Of a stretch of 64,000 bases of DNA, positions 29,169 to 39,700 are shown piece by piece; position 1 is the stretch's first letter; each line of letters opens with the position of its first letter. This stretch comes from Nocardioides sp. Arc9.136 (GTDB lineage: Bacteria > Actinomycetota > Actinomycetes > Propionibacteriales > Nocardioidaceae), in assembly GCF_030506255.1 (NCBI RefSeq), contig NZ_CP113431.1, positions 3,607,001-3,671,000 on the forward strand, written 5' to 3'. The notes below the pieces were generated by a model, which saw only the letters and a program-made list of their open reading frames with translations, made no database searches and was not told the DNA's origin. Both the position numbers and the translations under genes were made by a program.

Positions 29169-29522
29169 TCAGGACTCCAGCACCACGACGGCGGAGGCGA
29201 CGCCGGCGTCGTGGGAGAGCGAGAGGTGCACGGAGGCGACGCCGAGCTCCTCGGCCCGGGCGAGCACCGAGCCGCGCATCTCCATCAATGGGCGGCCGGA
29301 GGACTCCGAGACCACCTCGGCGTCGTGCCAGGCGAGGCCGACGGGCGCGCCGAGGGCCTTGGCCAGTGCCTCCTTGGCGGCGAACCGGGCCGCCAGCGAG
29401 GCCAGCGGGCGCGACGCCTCCTCGGGGGTGAAGAGCCTCGCGCTGAGCCCCGCCGTCCGCGACAGGGAGACCCCGAACCGCTCGATGTCGACGACGTCGA
29501 TCCCCACGCCGATCACCGGCAC
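29169..29522 (-). CDS. acpS: Holo-[acyl-carrier-protein] synthase
   Basis: Seen: 117 aa, usual length. Metal-binding Asp in [11 protein letters not shown] and Glu in [13 protein letters not shown] are both present. Known: it moves 4'-phosphopantetheine from CoA to acyl carrier protein. GTG start, 13 nt after the glmS stop, so it is the second gene of glmS-acpS. Normally nnr and alr would continue the series, but the DUF559-type gene interrupts it here. Confidence 0.95.
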   Translation of the reverse strand: MPVIGVGIDVVDIERFGVSLSRTAGLSARLFTPEEASRPLASLAARFAAKEALAKALGAPVGLAWHDAEVVSESSGRPLMEMRGSVLARAEELGVASVHLSLSHDAGVASAVVVLES

Positions 29523-29535
29523 GACCGGACCGCCC

Positions 29536-31380
29536 TCACTCGACGGTGACGGACTTGGCCAGGTTGCGGGGCTGGTCGACGTCGTGGCCCATCGCGGTGG
29601 CCAGCTCGCAGGCGAACAGCTGCAGCGGCACGACCGCCACCAGCGGCTGCAGCAGCACCGGTACCCGCGGCAGGCGGATCACGTGGTCGGCGTACGGCTC
29701 GATCGAGTCGTCACCCTCCTCGACCAGGCAGATCGTCCGCGCACCGCGCGCCCGGACCTCCTGGATCCCCGAGACCATCTTCTCCCGCAGCTGGTCCCGA
29801 CCCCGCGGAGGTACGACGCACAGCACCGGCAGCCCCTCCTCGACCAGCGCGATCGGCCCGTGCTTGAGCTCGCCGGCCGCGAACCCCTCGGCGTGGATGT
29901 AGGCCAGCTCCTTGAGCTTCAACGCCCCCTCCAGCGCCACCGGGTAGCCCGCGTGCCGCCCCAGGAACAGCACCGACCGGGTCTCCACGTGCGAGCGCGC
30001 CAGCTCGTAGACCTGCTCGGAGCGCTCCAGCACCGACGCGATCTGGTCGGGCACCGCCTCGAGCTGGTGCATGATCTCGGTGATCTCGTCGCCGTACCGG
30101 GTGCCCTTGACCTGCGCGAGGTACAGCGCCAACAGGTAGCAGGCCACCAGCTGGGTCAGGAACCCCTTGGTCGAGGCCACCCCGATCTCCGGGCCCGCGT
30201 GGGTGTAGATCACCGCATCGGACTCCCGCGGGATCGTCGACCCGTTGGTGTTGCAGATCGCCAGCACCTTCGAGCGCTGGGTGCGCGCGTGCCGGATCGC
30301 CTGCAGGGTGTCCGCGGTCTCCCCCGACTGCGAGATCGCCACGACCAGCGTGGAGTAGTCGAGGATCGGGTCGCGGTAGCGGAACTCGCTGGCCAGCTCG
30401 ACCTCGACTGGCACCCGCGTCCAGTGCTCGATCGCGTACTTCGCCACCAGGCCCGCGTAGAACGACGTGCCGCACGCGATGATGATGATCTTGTCGATGT
30501 CGCGCAGCTCCTGGTCGGAGAGGCGCATCTCGTCCAGCTGCAGCAGACCGGTCCGCGTGTGGCGCCCCAGCAGCGAGTCCGCGACCGCGCGGGGCTGCTC
30601 GAAGATCTCCTTGCGCATGAACCAGTCGTGGCCGTCCTTCTCGGCGGCCGAGAGGTCCCAGTCCACGTGGTAGCGCACGCCCTCGGCGGGCGCACCGTCG
30701 AACGTCGTGACCTCCACACCCTCGCGGGTGATCGTCACGACCTGGTCCTGGCCCAGCTCGAGCGCCTCACGGGTGTGCTCGATGAACGCCGCCACGTCCG
30801 AGCCGAGGAAGTTCTCGCCCTCGCCCAGGCCCACGACCAGCGGGGAGTTCCGGCGGGCGGCCACCACCCGCGAGGGGTCCTGGCCGTCCACCGCGACCAG
30901 CGTGAACGCGCCCTCGAGCTGCTGGCACACCCGCTGCATGGCGGTGGTCAGGTCGACGCCGGACTCCACCTGGAGCTCCAGGAGGTGCGCCGCGACCTCG
31001 GTGTCGGTCTCCGAGAGCAGGACGTGGTCGTCCGCCTCGAGCCGGGCGCGGAGGTCGTCGAAGTTCTCGATGATGCCGTTGTGCACCAGCGCCACCCGGC
31101 CCGCCGAGCCGAGGTGGGGGTGGGCGTTCGGGTCGTTGGGCGCACCGTGGGTCGCCCACCGGGTGTGCCCGATCCCGGTCGTCGACGCCGGCAACGGCTG
31201 GTCGGCGATGACCTTCTCCAGGTTGGCCAGCTTCCCGGCCTTCTTCGCAGAGGCGATGGTTCCGCCGTCGACGAGGGCGATCCCGGCAGAGTCGTACCCG
31301 CGGTACTCCAGCCTGCGCAGCCCCTCGATGACGACGTCCTGGGCCTGCTTGTCCCCGACGTACCCGACGATCCCGCACAT
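29536..31380 (-). CDS. glmS: Glucosamine-fructose-6-phosphate aminotransferase (isomerizing)
   Basis: Seen: 614 aa. The class II glutamine amidotransferase begins with the catalytic Cys2 (MCGIVGYVG), so the start is certain. Two SIS domains follow ([17 protein letters not shown]). The C-terminus ends [10 protein letters not shown] as in the family. Known: it makes glucosamine-6-phosphate for cell-wall UDP-GlcNAc. A TAGAGT box lies 7 nt before the ATG with no Shine-Dalgarno, suggesting a leaderless message rather than ribozyme control; the upstream gap of 66 bp is too short for a glmS ribozyme. Confidence 0.97.
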   Translation of the reverse strand: MCGIVGYVGDKQAQDVVIEGLRRLEYRGYDSAGIALVDGGTIASAKKAGKLANLEKVIADQPLPASTTGIGHTRWATHGAPNDPNAHPHLGSAGRVALVHNGIIENFDDLRARLEADDHVLLSETDTEVAAHLLELQVESGVDLTTAMQRVCQQLEGAFTLVAVDGQDPSRVVAARRNSPLVVGLGEGENFLGSDVAAFIEHTREALELGQDQVVTITREGVEVTTFDGAPAEGVRYHVDWDLSAAEKDGHDWFMRKEIFEQPRAVADSLLGRHTRTGLLQLDEMRLSDQELRDIDKIIIIACGTSFYAGLVAKYAIEHWTRVPVEVELASEFRYRDPILDYSTLVVAISQSGETADTLQAIRHARTQRSKVLAICNTNGSTIPRESDAVIYTHAGPEIGVASTKGFLTQLVACYLLALYLAQVKGTRYGDEITEIMHQLEAVPDQIASVLERSEQVYELARSHVETRSVLFLGRHAGYPVALEGALKLKELAYIHAEGFAAGELKHGPIALVEEGLPVLCVVPPRGRDQLREKMVSGIQEVRARGARTICLVEEGDDSIEPYADHVIRLPRVPVLLQPLVAVVPLQLFACELATAMGHDVDQPRNLAKSVTVE

Positions 31381-31387
31381 GGGCCCC

Positions 31388-31393
31388 ACTCTA
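31388..31393 (-). promoter_or_regulatory. -10 box of a leaderless glmS promoter
   Basis: TAGAGT on the minus strand, 7 nt before the glmS ATG, in a 66-bp divergent region shared with coaA. Confidence 0.4.
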
Positions 31394-31433
31394 ACGACGT
31401 GGGACCGCGCGCCCCGCTTCGTCGCGCGGCTGC

Positions 31434-31439
31434 AACAAT
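31434..31439 (+). promoter_or_regulatory. -10 box of a leaderless coaA promoter
   Basis: AACAAT ends 7 nt before the coaA ATG; no ribosome site precedes the ATG. Confidence 0.35.
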
Positions 31440-31446
31440 CGCCGCC

Positions 31447-32457
31447 ATGTCGCATGGGTCGTCCGGCACGGCGGGTCCGGTCGTCGGACCCGGCTCCGCG
31501 CACCACGACGAGTCCCACAAGGAGCCGTCGCCCTACATCGAGCTCGACCGCAGCGCCTGGGCCGCCCTCGGCACCGGCGCGGAGAGCCCGCTGAGCGCGC
31601 AGGAGATCCGCACCCTGCGCGGCCTCGGCGACAACCTGGACCTCGACGAGGTCCGCGACGTCTACCTGCCGTTGAGCCGCCTGCTGAGCCTGTACGTCGA
31701 GGCCGCGGGCCGGCTGCACCGCAAGCAGGAGGACTTCCTGCACCGGCGCACGCCGCCGCGCACGCCGTTCGTCATCGGCGTCGCCGGCTCGGTCGCGGTC
31801 GGGAAGTCGACCACCGCCCGCGTGCTCCAGCAGATGCTGGCCCACTGGCCCGAGCACCCGAACGTCGCGCTGGTCACCACCGACGGGTTCCTCTACCCCA
31901 ACTCCGAGCTGCAGCGGCGCGGCATCCTGCACCGCAAGGGCTTCCCGGAGTCCTACGACCGGCGCGCGCTGCTGCGCTTCGTCGTCGACATCAAGTCCGG
32001 CAAGGACGAGGTCGAGGCGCCGGTCTACTCACACCTGGTCTACGACGTCGTCCGCGGCGAGAAGGTCGTCGTGAAGCGGCCCGACATCGTCATCGTCGAG
32101 GGCCTCAACGTCCTGCAGCCCGCCCGGGTGCGCGACGACGGCCGCACGAGCCTGGCAGTCAGCGACTTCTTCGACTTCAGCGTGTACGTCGACGCCGGTC
32201 GCGACAAGATCCGCGACTGGTACGTCTCCCGGTTCCTGCGCCTGCGCGAGACCGCGTTCCGCGACCCCGGCAGCTACTTCAGCAAGTACGCCGCGCTGAC
32301 CCACGAGGAGGCCGTCGCCGAGGCCGAGCGGATCTGGGACACCATCAACGGCCCCAACCTGGTGGAGAACATCCTCCCCACCCGCTCCCGCGCCACCCTG
32401 GTCATGCGCAAGGACCGCGACCACTCGGTGCGGTACGTGCGGCTGCGCAAGCTCTAG
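31447..32457 (+). CDS. coaA: Type I pantothenate kinase
   Basis: Seen: 336 aa. The P-loop [12 protein letters not shown] is at 111-122; [21 protein letters not shown] and VEGLNVLQ follow as in bacterial CoaA. Known: it phosphorylates pantothenate, the first step to CoA, and is inhibited by CoA. The N-terminal 28 residues are Gly/Ser-rich and variable. It is divergent from glmS and converges on glmM, where both stop codons lie in one hairpin. Confidence 0.95.
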   Translation: MSHGSSGTAGPVVGPGSAHHDESHKEPSPYIELDRSAWAALGTGAESPLSAQEIRTLRGLGDNLDLDEVRDVYLPLSRLLSLYVEAAGRLHRKQEDFLHRRTPPRTPFVIGVAGSVAVGKSTTARVLQQMLAHWPEHPNVALVTTDGFLYPNSELQRRGILHRKGFPESYDRRALLRFVVDIKSGKDEVEAPVYSHLVYDVVRGEKVVVKRPDIVIVEGLNVLQPARVRDDGRTSLAVSDFFDFSVYVDAGRDKIRDWYVSRFLRLRETAFRDPGSYFSKYAALTHEEAVAEAERIWDTINGPNLVENILPTRSRATLVMRKDRDHSVRYVRLRKL

Positions 32458-32512
32458 CCGGACCCCGGCCAGGCCCGACCCAGCCCAGCCGGGCCGGGCC
32501 GGGTCCGGCTAG
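32454..32512. terminator. Bidirectional terminator hairpin between coaA and glmM
   Basis: CTAGCCGGACCC (32454-32465) pairs with GGGTCCGGCTAG (32501-32512); four more GC pairs extend the stem inward past a one-base bulge. The TAG stops of both convergent genes are part of the stem. Confidence 0.7.
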
Positions 32513-33852
32513 GCCAGGGCCAGCCGGTCGCGGACGACGCCGGCGAGCCGGTCGGCGACGCCGCGGGCGGCGTCCTCGGTGGGCGCCTCGACCATCACGC
32601 GCACCAGCGGCTCGGTGCCGGAGGGACGCAGCAGCACCCGGCCGGTGTCGCCGAGGGCGGCCTCCTCCGCGGCGACCGCGGCGGAGAGGGCCTCGTCGTC
32701 GGTGCGGGTCTTGTCGACGCCGGGGACGTTGACGAGGACCTGGGGAAAGCGGGTCATGACCGACGCGAGGTCGGCCAGGGAGCGGCCGGTGATCGCCATC
32801 TGCTCCAGCACGTGCAGGGCGGTCAGGGTGCCGTCGCCGGTGGTGGCGTGCTCGCGCATGATCACGTGGCCGGACTGCTCGCCGCCGAGGGAGAAGCCGT
32901 GGGCGTTCATCTCCTCGAGGACGTACCGGTCCCCCACCGCGGTCTGGCGCACCGCGATCCCGGCCTCGCGCATCGCGCGGACGAAGCCGAGGTTGCTCAT
33001 CACGGTGGCGACGACCGAGTCGTCCTTGAGGTGGCCGGCGTCGCGCAGGCCGAGGGCGAGGATGGCGAGGATCTGGTCACCGTCGACGACCTCGCCGGAG
33101 GCGTCGACCGCCAGGCAGCGGTCGGCGTCGCCGTCGAGCGCGAAGCCCGCGTCGGCGCCGTGCTCGCGGACGGCCGCCTGCAGCGGGCCGAGGTGGGTGG
33201 AGCCGCAGCCGTCGTTGATGTTGAGGCCGTCGGGCGAGGCGTTGATCGCGATCACGGTCGCACCGGCGGCCTCGAGGGCACGCGGCCCGGCGACGGACGC
33301 GGCGCCGTGGGCGCAGTCGAGCACGACGCGGAGCCCGCGGAGCGGCTGCACCGTGCCGACCAGGTGGTCGACGTACTCGTCGATCGGCGTGGCGTACGGC
33401 GTGACGCGGCCGACGTCGCCGCCGACCGGGGCCTGCCAGGGCTGGCCCATGAGCCCCTCGATCGCCTGCTCGAGGGCGTCGTCGAGCTTGACGCCGCCGC
33501 GCGCGAGGAACTTGATGCCGTTGTCGGGCATCGGGTTGTGCGAGGCGCTGATGACGACGCCGACGTCGGCGCCGAGCGCGTCGGTCAGGTACGCCACGCC
33601 GGGCGTGGGCACGACGCGGACGCGCAGCACGTCGACGCCCGCGGACGCGAGGCCCGCGACGACCGCGTGCTCGAGGAACTGACCGGAGATGCGGGTGTCG
33701 CGACCGACGACGGCCAGCGGGCGGGACCCGCTGAACTCGCCTCGGTCGACGAGGACCCGAGCGGCGGAAACGGAAAGGTCCAGGGCCAGCGAAGCGGTGA
33801 GCACACCGTTCGCCTGGCCCCGGACCCCGTCCGTGCCGAAGAGACGACCCAC
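32509..33852 (-). CDS. glmM: Phosphoglucosamine mutase
   Basis: Seen: 447 aa. The phospho-serine loop is [13 protein letters not shown] (S104 just before His), the metal loop DGDADRC is present, and [12 protein letters not shown] binds phosphate near the C-terminus. Known: it converts glucosamine-6-P to glucosamine-1-P for UDP-GlcNAc. GTG start 8 nt downstream of the rpsI stop, so it is probably co-transcribed with rplM-rpsI, a common actinobacterial arrangement. Confidence 0.96.
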   Translation of the reverse strand: MGRLFGTDGVRGQANGVLTASLALDLSVSAARVLVDRGEFSGSRPLAVVGRDTRISGQFLEHAVVAGLASAGVDVLRVRVVPTPGVAYLTDALGADVGVVISASHNPMPDNGIKFLARGGVKLDDALEQAIEGLMGQPWQAPVGGDVGRVTPYATPIDEYVDHLVGTVQPLRGLRVVLDCAHGAASVAGPRALEAAGATVIAINASPDGLNINDGCGSTHLGPLQAAVREHGADAGFALDGDADRCLAVDASGEVVDGDQILAILALGLRDAGHLKDDSVVATVMSNLGFVRAMREAGIAVRQTAVGDRYVLEEMNAHGFSLGGEQSGHVIMREHATTGDGTLTALHVLEQMAITGRSLADLASVMTRFPQVLVNVPGVDKTRTDDEALSAAVAAEEAALGDTGRVLLRPSGTEPLVRVMVEAPTEDAARGVADRLAGVVRDRLALA

Positions 33853-33860
33853 GCGGGACG

Positions 33861-34370
33861 TCAGCGCTTGCTGAACTGCGGCGCCTTGCGCGCCTTCTTC
33901 AGACCGGCCTTCTTGCGCTCGATGACGCGAGCGTCGCGGGTGAGCAGCCCGGCCTTCTTCAGGGTCGGGCGGTTCGCGTCGAGGTCGATCGCGTTGAGGC
34001 AGCGGGCCACGCCGAGGCGCAGGGCGCCCGCCTGGCCGGTGATGCCGCCGCCGTGGATGCGGGCGATGACGTCGAAGCGACCCTCGAGCTGCAGGGCGGC
34101 GAACGGCTCGTTCACGACCTGCTGGTGCAGCTTGTTCGGGAAGTAGGAGTCCAGGGTCCGTCCGTTGACGGTCCAGACGCCGGTGCCCGGCACGATGCGG
34201 ACGCGGGCGACGGCCTCCTTGCGGCGGCCGGTGGCCGCGCCGGGGGCGATGGTCGCGGGACGGGCCGGCGCGTCGGCGGACGGCGCGCTCTCCGAGCTGT
34301 AGGCGACGCCCTGCTCGTTGACCTCGTAGGTCTCCTCGACCTCGGTGGTGGTGTCGGTGGTCTCAGCCAC
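33861..34370 (-). CDS. rpsI: 30S ribosomal protein S9
   Basis: Seen: 169 aa. An acidic, Thr/Glu-rich N-terminal extension of about 45 residues precedes the S9 core ([14 protein letters not shown], then the basic tail ending KAPQFSKR). The GTG at 34370 has GAGG 6 nt upstream, better than the earlier in-frame GTG at 34382. Known: S9 contacts P-site tRNA with its C-terminal tail. Second gene of rplM-rpsI. Confidence 0.95.
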   Translation of the reverse strand: MAETTDTTTEVEETYEVNEQGVAYSSESAPSADAPARPATIAPGAATGRRKEAVARVRIVPGTGVWTVNGRTLDSYFPNKLHQQVVNEPFAALQLEGRFDVIARIHGGGITGQAGALRLGVARCLNAIDLDANRPTLKKAGLLTRDARVIERKKAGLKKARKAPQFSKR

Positions 34371-34406
34371 GGTGATCCTCACTCAGACTTTCGGTAGGGC
34401 AGTCGA

Positions 34407-34850
34407 TTACTGGGAGATCTGGGTGATCTCGAACGGGACGGCCTTCTGGGCCTGGTGCGGGTGGTTCGGGCCGCTGTAGACCTTGAGCTTCTTCAGCATC
34501 TGCCGACCGAGGCGGTTCTTGGGGAGCATGCCCCAGACCGCCTTCTCGATGACCTTGCGGGCGTCCTTCTCGAGGAGCTCGCCGACCGGGGTGGCCGAGA
34601 GGCCGCCCGGGTAGCCGGAGTGGCGGTAGGCCATCTTGGTGGTCTTCTTGTTGCTCGACAGCGCGACCTTCTCGGCGTTGATCACGATGACGAAGTCGCC
34701 GGTGTCGGCGTTCGGCGCGAAGATCGGCTTGTGCTTGCCACGCAGGAGGTTGGCGCTCTGCACGGCGAGGCGACCGAGGACGATGTCGGTCGCGTCGATC
34801 ACGTGCCACTCGCGCTGGATGTCAGCGGGCTTCGGGGCGTACGTACGCAC
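34407..34850 (-). CDS. rplM: 50S ribosomal protein L13
   Basis: Seen: 147 aa, family length: [17 protein letters not shown] at the start and the conserved [15 protein letters not shown] start with a GAAGAGAG purine run 9 nt upstream. Known: L13 is an early assembly protein of the large subunit. It heads the rplM-rpsI operon behind a promoter at 35016-35045 and a leader of about 158 nt. Confidence 0.96.
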   Translation of the reverse strand: MRTYAPKPADIQREWHVIDATDIVLGRLAVQSANLLRGKHKPIFAPNADTGDFVIVINAEKVALSSNKKTTKMAYRHSGYPGGLSATPVGELLEKDARKVIEKAVWGMLPKNRLGRQMLKKLKVYSGPNHPHQAQKAVPFEITQISQ

Positions 34851-35015
34851 GTCTGTTCTGCTCTCTTCGTTCGTGGTTCCCGGCCAGTGGGCCCGGCCGG
34901 GTGGTGCTGCTGCGGCTTCTGACGAACACGGCCCGGCTCGCCCGACGTACGTCGGCGTCCGGATCTGCACCCACCCCGCGGAACGGGACGAGCGCGGCAG
35001 GAGTCGCGACCGGCA

Positions 35016-35045
35016 AGACTACGGCTGGGGCGCGGGCCCGGTCAA
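35016..35045 (-). promoter_or_regulatory. Predicted promoter of rplM-rpsI
   Basis: TTGACC (35040-35045) and TAGTCT (35016-35021) on the minus strand are 18 bp apart. Transcription would start near 35008, leaving a leader of about 158 nt. The leader holds short inverted repeats (CGACGTACGTCG; GCCCGGCCGGGC) that could serve autoregulation by a ribosomal protein. Confidence 0.55.
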
Positions 35046-35084
35046 AACGAGAGGGCCCCGATGACCGCCTCGCGGGACACCGGG

Positions 35085-35114
35085 TTAACGCGGTTGCCAA
35101 CCGCGGTCTAGGTT
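35085..35114 (+). promoter_or_regulatory. gltA promoter with an operator-like palindrome between -35 and -10
   Basis: TTAACG (35085-35090), 18 bp, TAGGTT (35109-35114), then 7 nt to the GTG, so the gltA mRNA should be leaderless. The spacer holds GCGGTTGCCAACCGC (35090-35104), a perfect 7-1-7 palindrome suited to a repressor. Confidence 0.55.
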
Positions 35115-35121
35115 GGGCAGC

Positions 35122-36411
<1,290 letters not shown>

Positions 36412-36430
36412 CCGGCGACCCGCACCACCC

Positions 36431-36464
36431 CACGACCCCGGACGGCCAGCCGTCCGGGGTCGTG
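36431..36464. terminator. gltA terminator hairpin
   Basis: CACGACCCCGGACGG, loop CCAG, then the perfect 15-nt complement, 19 nt after the gltA stop. The last three bases are also the likely GTG start of the next gene. Confidence 0.75.
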
Positions 36465-37073
36465 CGCGTCGAGGGGGTGGTGTGGGACTTCGGGAACGTC
36501 CTCATCGACTGGGACCCGGTCGCCGCGATCGCGGCGGGCGTGGGCGAGGAGGAGGCGCGGCGCTTCCTGGCCGCGACCGACTTCGACTTCATGGCGTGGA
36601 ACCACGGCCCCGACTCCGGCGGCACCTGGGACGACGCCGAGGCCGAGGTGCGCCGTACCCACCCGCACTGGGTCGAGCACGCGCTGGCCTACCGGGCGAA
36701 CTTCGCCGCCTCCCTGCTCGGTGAGGTCCCCGGCACCGCGGACCTGGTGCGCGAGCTGCACGCGGCGGGGGTGCCGCAGTGGGGGCTGACGAACTGGTCC
36801 GACGAGCTCTACCCGCACGCGCCGGAGCGCTTCGAGGTGATCGCGCTGCTCGACGGCGTGGTCGTCTCCGGCACCGAGCGGGTCGCCAAGCCCGACCGCC
36901 GCGCCTACGAACTGGTCGCCGACCGGATGGGCCTGCCGCTGGCCGCCCTGGCGTTCGTGGACGACCGGGCGAGCAACAGCGAGGCGGCGCGGGCGCTCGG
37001 CATGACCGGCGTCCTGTTCACCGGCGCGGAGGACACCCGCGCCCGGCTCCGCGCCGCCGGCCTGCCCGTCTGA
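36462..37073 (+). CDS. HAD-superfamily hydrolase (haloacid-dehalogenase/epoxide-hydrolase-like)
   Basis: Seen: 203 aa from the GTG at 36462. Motif I WDFGNVL with nucleophile D9, motif II LTNWS, motif III Lys in AKPDRRAY, and motif IV FVDDRASN are all present. Known: HAD enzymes of this layout are small-molecule phosphatases or dehalogenases. The start is unclear: an in-frame GTG at 36402 overlaps the gltA stop, but it would put 20 unusual residues and a terminator hairpin inside the gene. Substrate unknown. Confidence 0.82.
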   Translation: MRVEGVVWDFGNVLIDWDPVAAIAAGVGEEEARRFLAATDFDFMAWNHGPDSGGTWDDAEAEVRRTHPHWVEHALAYRANFAASLLGEVPGTADLVRELHAAGVPQWGLTNWSDELYPHAPERFEVIALLDGVVVSGTERVAKPDRRAYELVADRMGLPLAALAFVDDRASNSEAARALGMTGVLFTGAEDTRARLRAAGLPV

Positions 37074-37091
37074 GGCTGCGCGGCCGCCGGC

Positions 37092-39575
37092 TCACCCCAC
37101 CCGGACGGTACGCCGCGTGGTGGGCCCCCGGGCCGGGTCGACCTCGACGGCGACCCGGCCGGAGCGCAGCACCGCCGTGCGGCCGGACCCCGTGAGCCGC
37201 ACGCGCGCGGTGGCGACGCCGCCGGGGCGGAGCACGACCGTCGCGCGCCCGAGCGCCCGGGCGCCGCTCCCCCGCACCGTGATCGTGGCCGCACCGGGCA
37301 TCGAGGAGACCACCGGCAGCACGACCGTCCGCCCGGCGACCCGCGCCGCCGCCGGCACCGCGGTGGTCCGGCCCGGGGTCACGGTGACGACCGAGGTGGC
37401 GGTGTCGTTTGACGCGCTGGCGTCGTCGCCGCTCGTGGTGACCGTCGCGGTGTTGGCGAGGACGACGGGCAGGTCGTGCCCGCGGACCTCCGGGCCCGGC
37501 CGGTCGGCGAGGCACTCGAGGTCGACCACCGCCTGCTGCGGGACGCTCGTGGTGTTGAGCAGCCGGAAGGCGCGCGCCTTGAGCCGCGGGTCGTTGCCGA
37601 GCTGGACCACCCCGGTCGGCAGCGACCAGGTCGCGAGGACCCCCTTGGCGTCGTCGGCGCAGGTGACCTGCTCCTCGACGACCCGGCCGGGCGGGAGCGT
37701 GACGGTCCGGACGACGTGGTCGAGCCGCAGGTCGTGGGTGTGCCCGTCGACGGCGGCGACCTCCCGGCGCAGGCAGCGCAGCGACAGGGCGACCGTGGCG
37801 GGGTCGGTGACGTCGAAGGTGAAGCGCCAACCGCCCGTGACCGACTCGGACCCCGACCAGCGGGCGGCGCCGCCGGCCAGCGCGAAGCCGGGCGCGACCG
37901 GCGCGGTGCCGGCGGGGCACGCCAGCGTCGCGGTCTGCCGGCCGGTGCCCCACGTCGGCGTCGCGGCGACGGCCGCCGGGTCCAGGGCGAGCGGGTGCCG
38001 GTGGCCCCCGGTGACCTCGGTGCTGCCCGGCAGGCACACGAGGAACAGCTTCGCCTGGGCGCGACCGGTGGCGTCGTTGCGCAGCACGACCTTCCACGAC
38101 CGGGGTCCGGTGGCCTCGGAGCGCAGCACGCGCACGTCGGTGAGGGAGCCGGTGCCCTGGTCGACGTGGTCGACCCGGGCCTGCCCGTCGCTGACCAGCG
38201 CGTCGGGCGCGGCGCACGTCGCGGTGACCGAGCGGGTCTCGCCGGGCCCGAGGTCGACGTGCTGCTCCTGCTTGGTGGGGGTGAGCTCGTGCAGCAGCCA
38301 CCGGTCGGCCGGCGCCCCGGCGCCCGCGACCGGGTCGACCACGACGACGACCGGGAAGGAGTCGCTCGCCCCGGGCGCGAGCGTCCCGGCGGCGCAGGTC
38401 ACGGTCCGGGCGGCGAGCGTGCAGCCGGTCGGCAGCGGCCCGGGGGTGACGCCCGCGGGCAGGACGTCGGTGACCACGGTCGCCGGCGCCGGGGCCGTGC
38501 CGACGTTGCGCGCGGTGAGCGTCCAGGTCAGCGTCGAGCCCCCGGCGGGGGTGGGCGTCGAGGCGGTCTTGGTGACGGCGACGTCCGGCCGCGCGGGCGG
38601 GGTGGCGGGCGTGCCCGGCAGGCAGACCAAGGTGGGCAGGAAGGCCACGTGGGTCTCGTTGGTGGAGTCGAAGGACGCGGCGATGACCTGGCCGACGACC
38701 ACGTTGCGGGCGCTCACCGCTGCGCGGGGCGCGAGCACGTGGCCGCCGAGGTCCGAGCCGAGGCGCAGCGCCACGTCGGTGGCGCCGGGGAAGTTCCAGA
38801 TGACCGGCCCCCGCGCCTGGACGCCCGCGGTGGTCGGCTGCGCGCCGCCGGGGGTCAGCGTGTTCTTCACGTGGTCGGGGAAGGCCACCGAGGCGCCGGG
38901 CACGTTGACGACGAGCGCCGAGCCGGACGGCACGTCGTACGCGATGGTCCGGGCGGTGGCGAGCTGCGCCGGGGTCAGCGTCACCAGGTTGAGCCGGGGG
39001 TCGGTGCCCCGCAGGACCAGCACCCGGTTCTGCAGGTCGCCCTGCTCGACGACGGCGCCGGTGTCGGCGGCTGCGCCCAGCGTGGCCGAGAGCGCCTCGA
39101 GGTGCGCGAAGCCGGCAGCGAAGTCGACGGGGTTGCTCGCCAGCAGGCGGCCCCCGCCGTTGTAGTTGACCTGGTGCCCGGCGCCCTGCCCGGGCCCGAA
39201 CCAGGCGCTCCCGGCGTTGAGGTTGAAGGTGCCCGCCCGGCCGGCGACGACGAGCGCGGGGTCGCCCGCCGGCCACCTGCCCTGCAGGTGGCCACCGACG
39301 GTCATCCAGCTCTCGACCAGGTCGCCGCCGTACGCCACGGTCCCCTCCGACTCCGAGGTCCGCCGGCCGTCGCCGGCGACGAACTCCGTCCAGCCGGTCG
39401 CCTCCCCGAAGGCGTTGGTCACCTCCACGCAGGCCGTGGCCGCGGGTGCCGAGGCGGCGCCCACCGCGGCGCCCGGCGGGAGGACGAGTCCGGTCAGCAC
39501 GGCCCCTACGGTTCCGACGGCCCCTACGACACCGACCAGGGCTCGACCCCGACCTCCACGCACGCGTGCACGCAT
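37092..39575 (-). CDS. Large secreted choice-of-anchor-A-type protein with DUF11-like repeat
   Basis: Seen: 827 aa. Signal peptide about 1-42. Residues 50-320 match the choice-of-anchor A layout (AYGGDLVESWMTVGG, FNLNAGS, VVNVPG, NFPGATDVALRLGSDLGG with GHVLAP). Residues 330-420 resemble a DUF11 unit (VAVTKTASTPTPAGGSTLTW). Two similar Cys-bearing segments follow (about 500-700), and a beta-sandwich ends the protein. No LPXTG, membrane helix or other anchor is visible at the C-terminus, unlike many relatives. Inference: a cell-surface or matrix protein. It is monocistronic. Confidence 0.75.
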   Translation of the reverse strand: MRARVRGGRGRALVGVVGAVGTVGAVLTGLVLPPGAAVGAASAPAATACVEVTNAFGEATGWTEFVAGDGRRTSESEGTVAYGGDLVESWMTVGGHLQGRWPAGDPALVVAGRAGTFNLNAGSAWFGPGQGAGHQVNYNGGGRLLASNPVDFAAGFAHLEALSATLGAAADTGAVVEQGDLQNRVLVLRGTDPRLNLVTLTPAQLATARTIAYDVPSGSALVVNVPGASVAFPDHVKNTLTPGGAQPTTAGVQARGPVIWNFPGATDVALRLGSDLGGHVLAPRAAVSARNVVVGQVIAASFDSTNETHVAFLPTLVCLPGTPATPPARPDVAVTKTASTPTPAGGSTLTWTLTARNVGTAPAPATVVTDVLPAGVTPGPLPTGCTLAARTVTCAAGTLAPGASDSFPVVVVVDPVAGAGAPADRWLLHELTPTKQEQHVDLGPGETRSVTATCAAPDALVSDGQARVDHVDQGTGSLTDVRVLRSEATGPRSWKVVLRNDATGRAQAKLFLVCLPGSTEVTGGHRHPLALDPAAVAATPTWGTGRQTATLACPAGTAPVAPGFALAGGAARWSGSESVTGGWRFTFDVTDPATVALSLRCLRREVAAVDGHTHDLRLDHVVRTVTLPPGRVVEEQVTCADDAKGVLATWSLPTGVVQLGNDPRLKARAFRLLNTTSVPQQAVVDLECLADRPGPEVRGHDLPVVLANTATVTTSGDDASASNDTATSVVTVTPGRTTAVPAAARVAGRTVVLPVVSSMPGAATITVRGSGARALGRATVVLRPGGVATARVRLTGSGRTAVLRSGRVAVEVDPARGPTTRRTVRVG

Positions 39576-39700
39576 GGCGACACCACTCCCCCTGTTGCGG
39601 ATCCCGCGGGACGCTCGCAGGGGCGGAGCGGTGCCGTGGGGGTTGTGGGGGGACTGTTACCCCGGCGTGGCCGGCGCGGTCCCGGCCCGTTCCTCCTGCC

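Noticed and set aside
31381..31446. glmS ribozyme
   Set aside because: The gap before glmS is 66 bp and contains its own -10 box; too short for the ribozyme.
26413..32457. A 2014-codon plus-strand open frame
   Set aside because: Only its last 336 codons are real (coaA). The rest runs opposite to alr, nnr and glmS and has no known domain.
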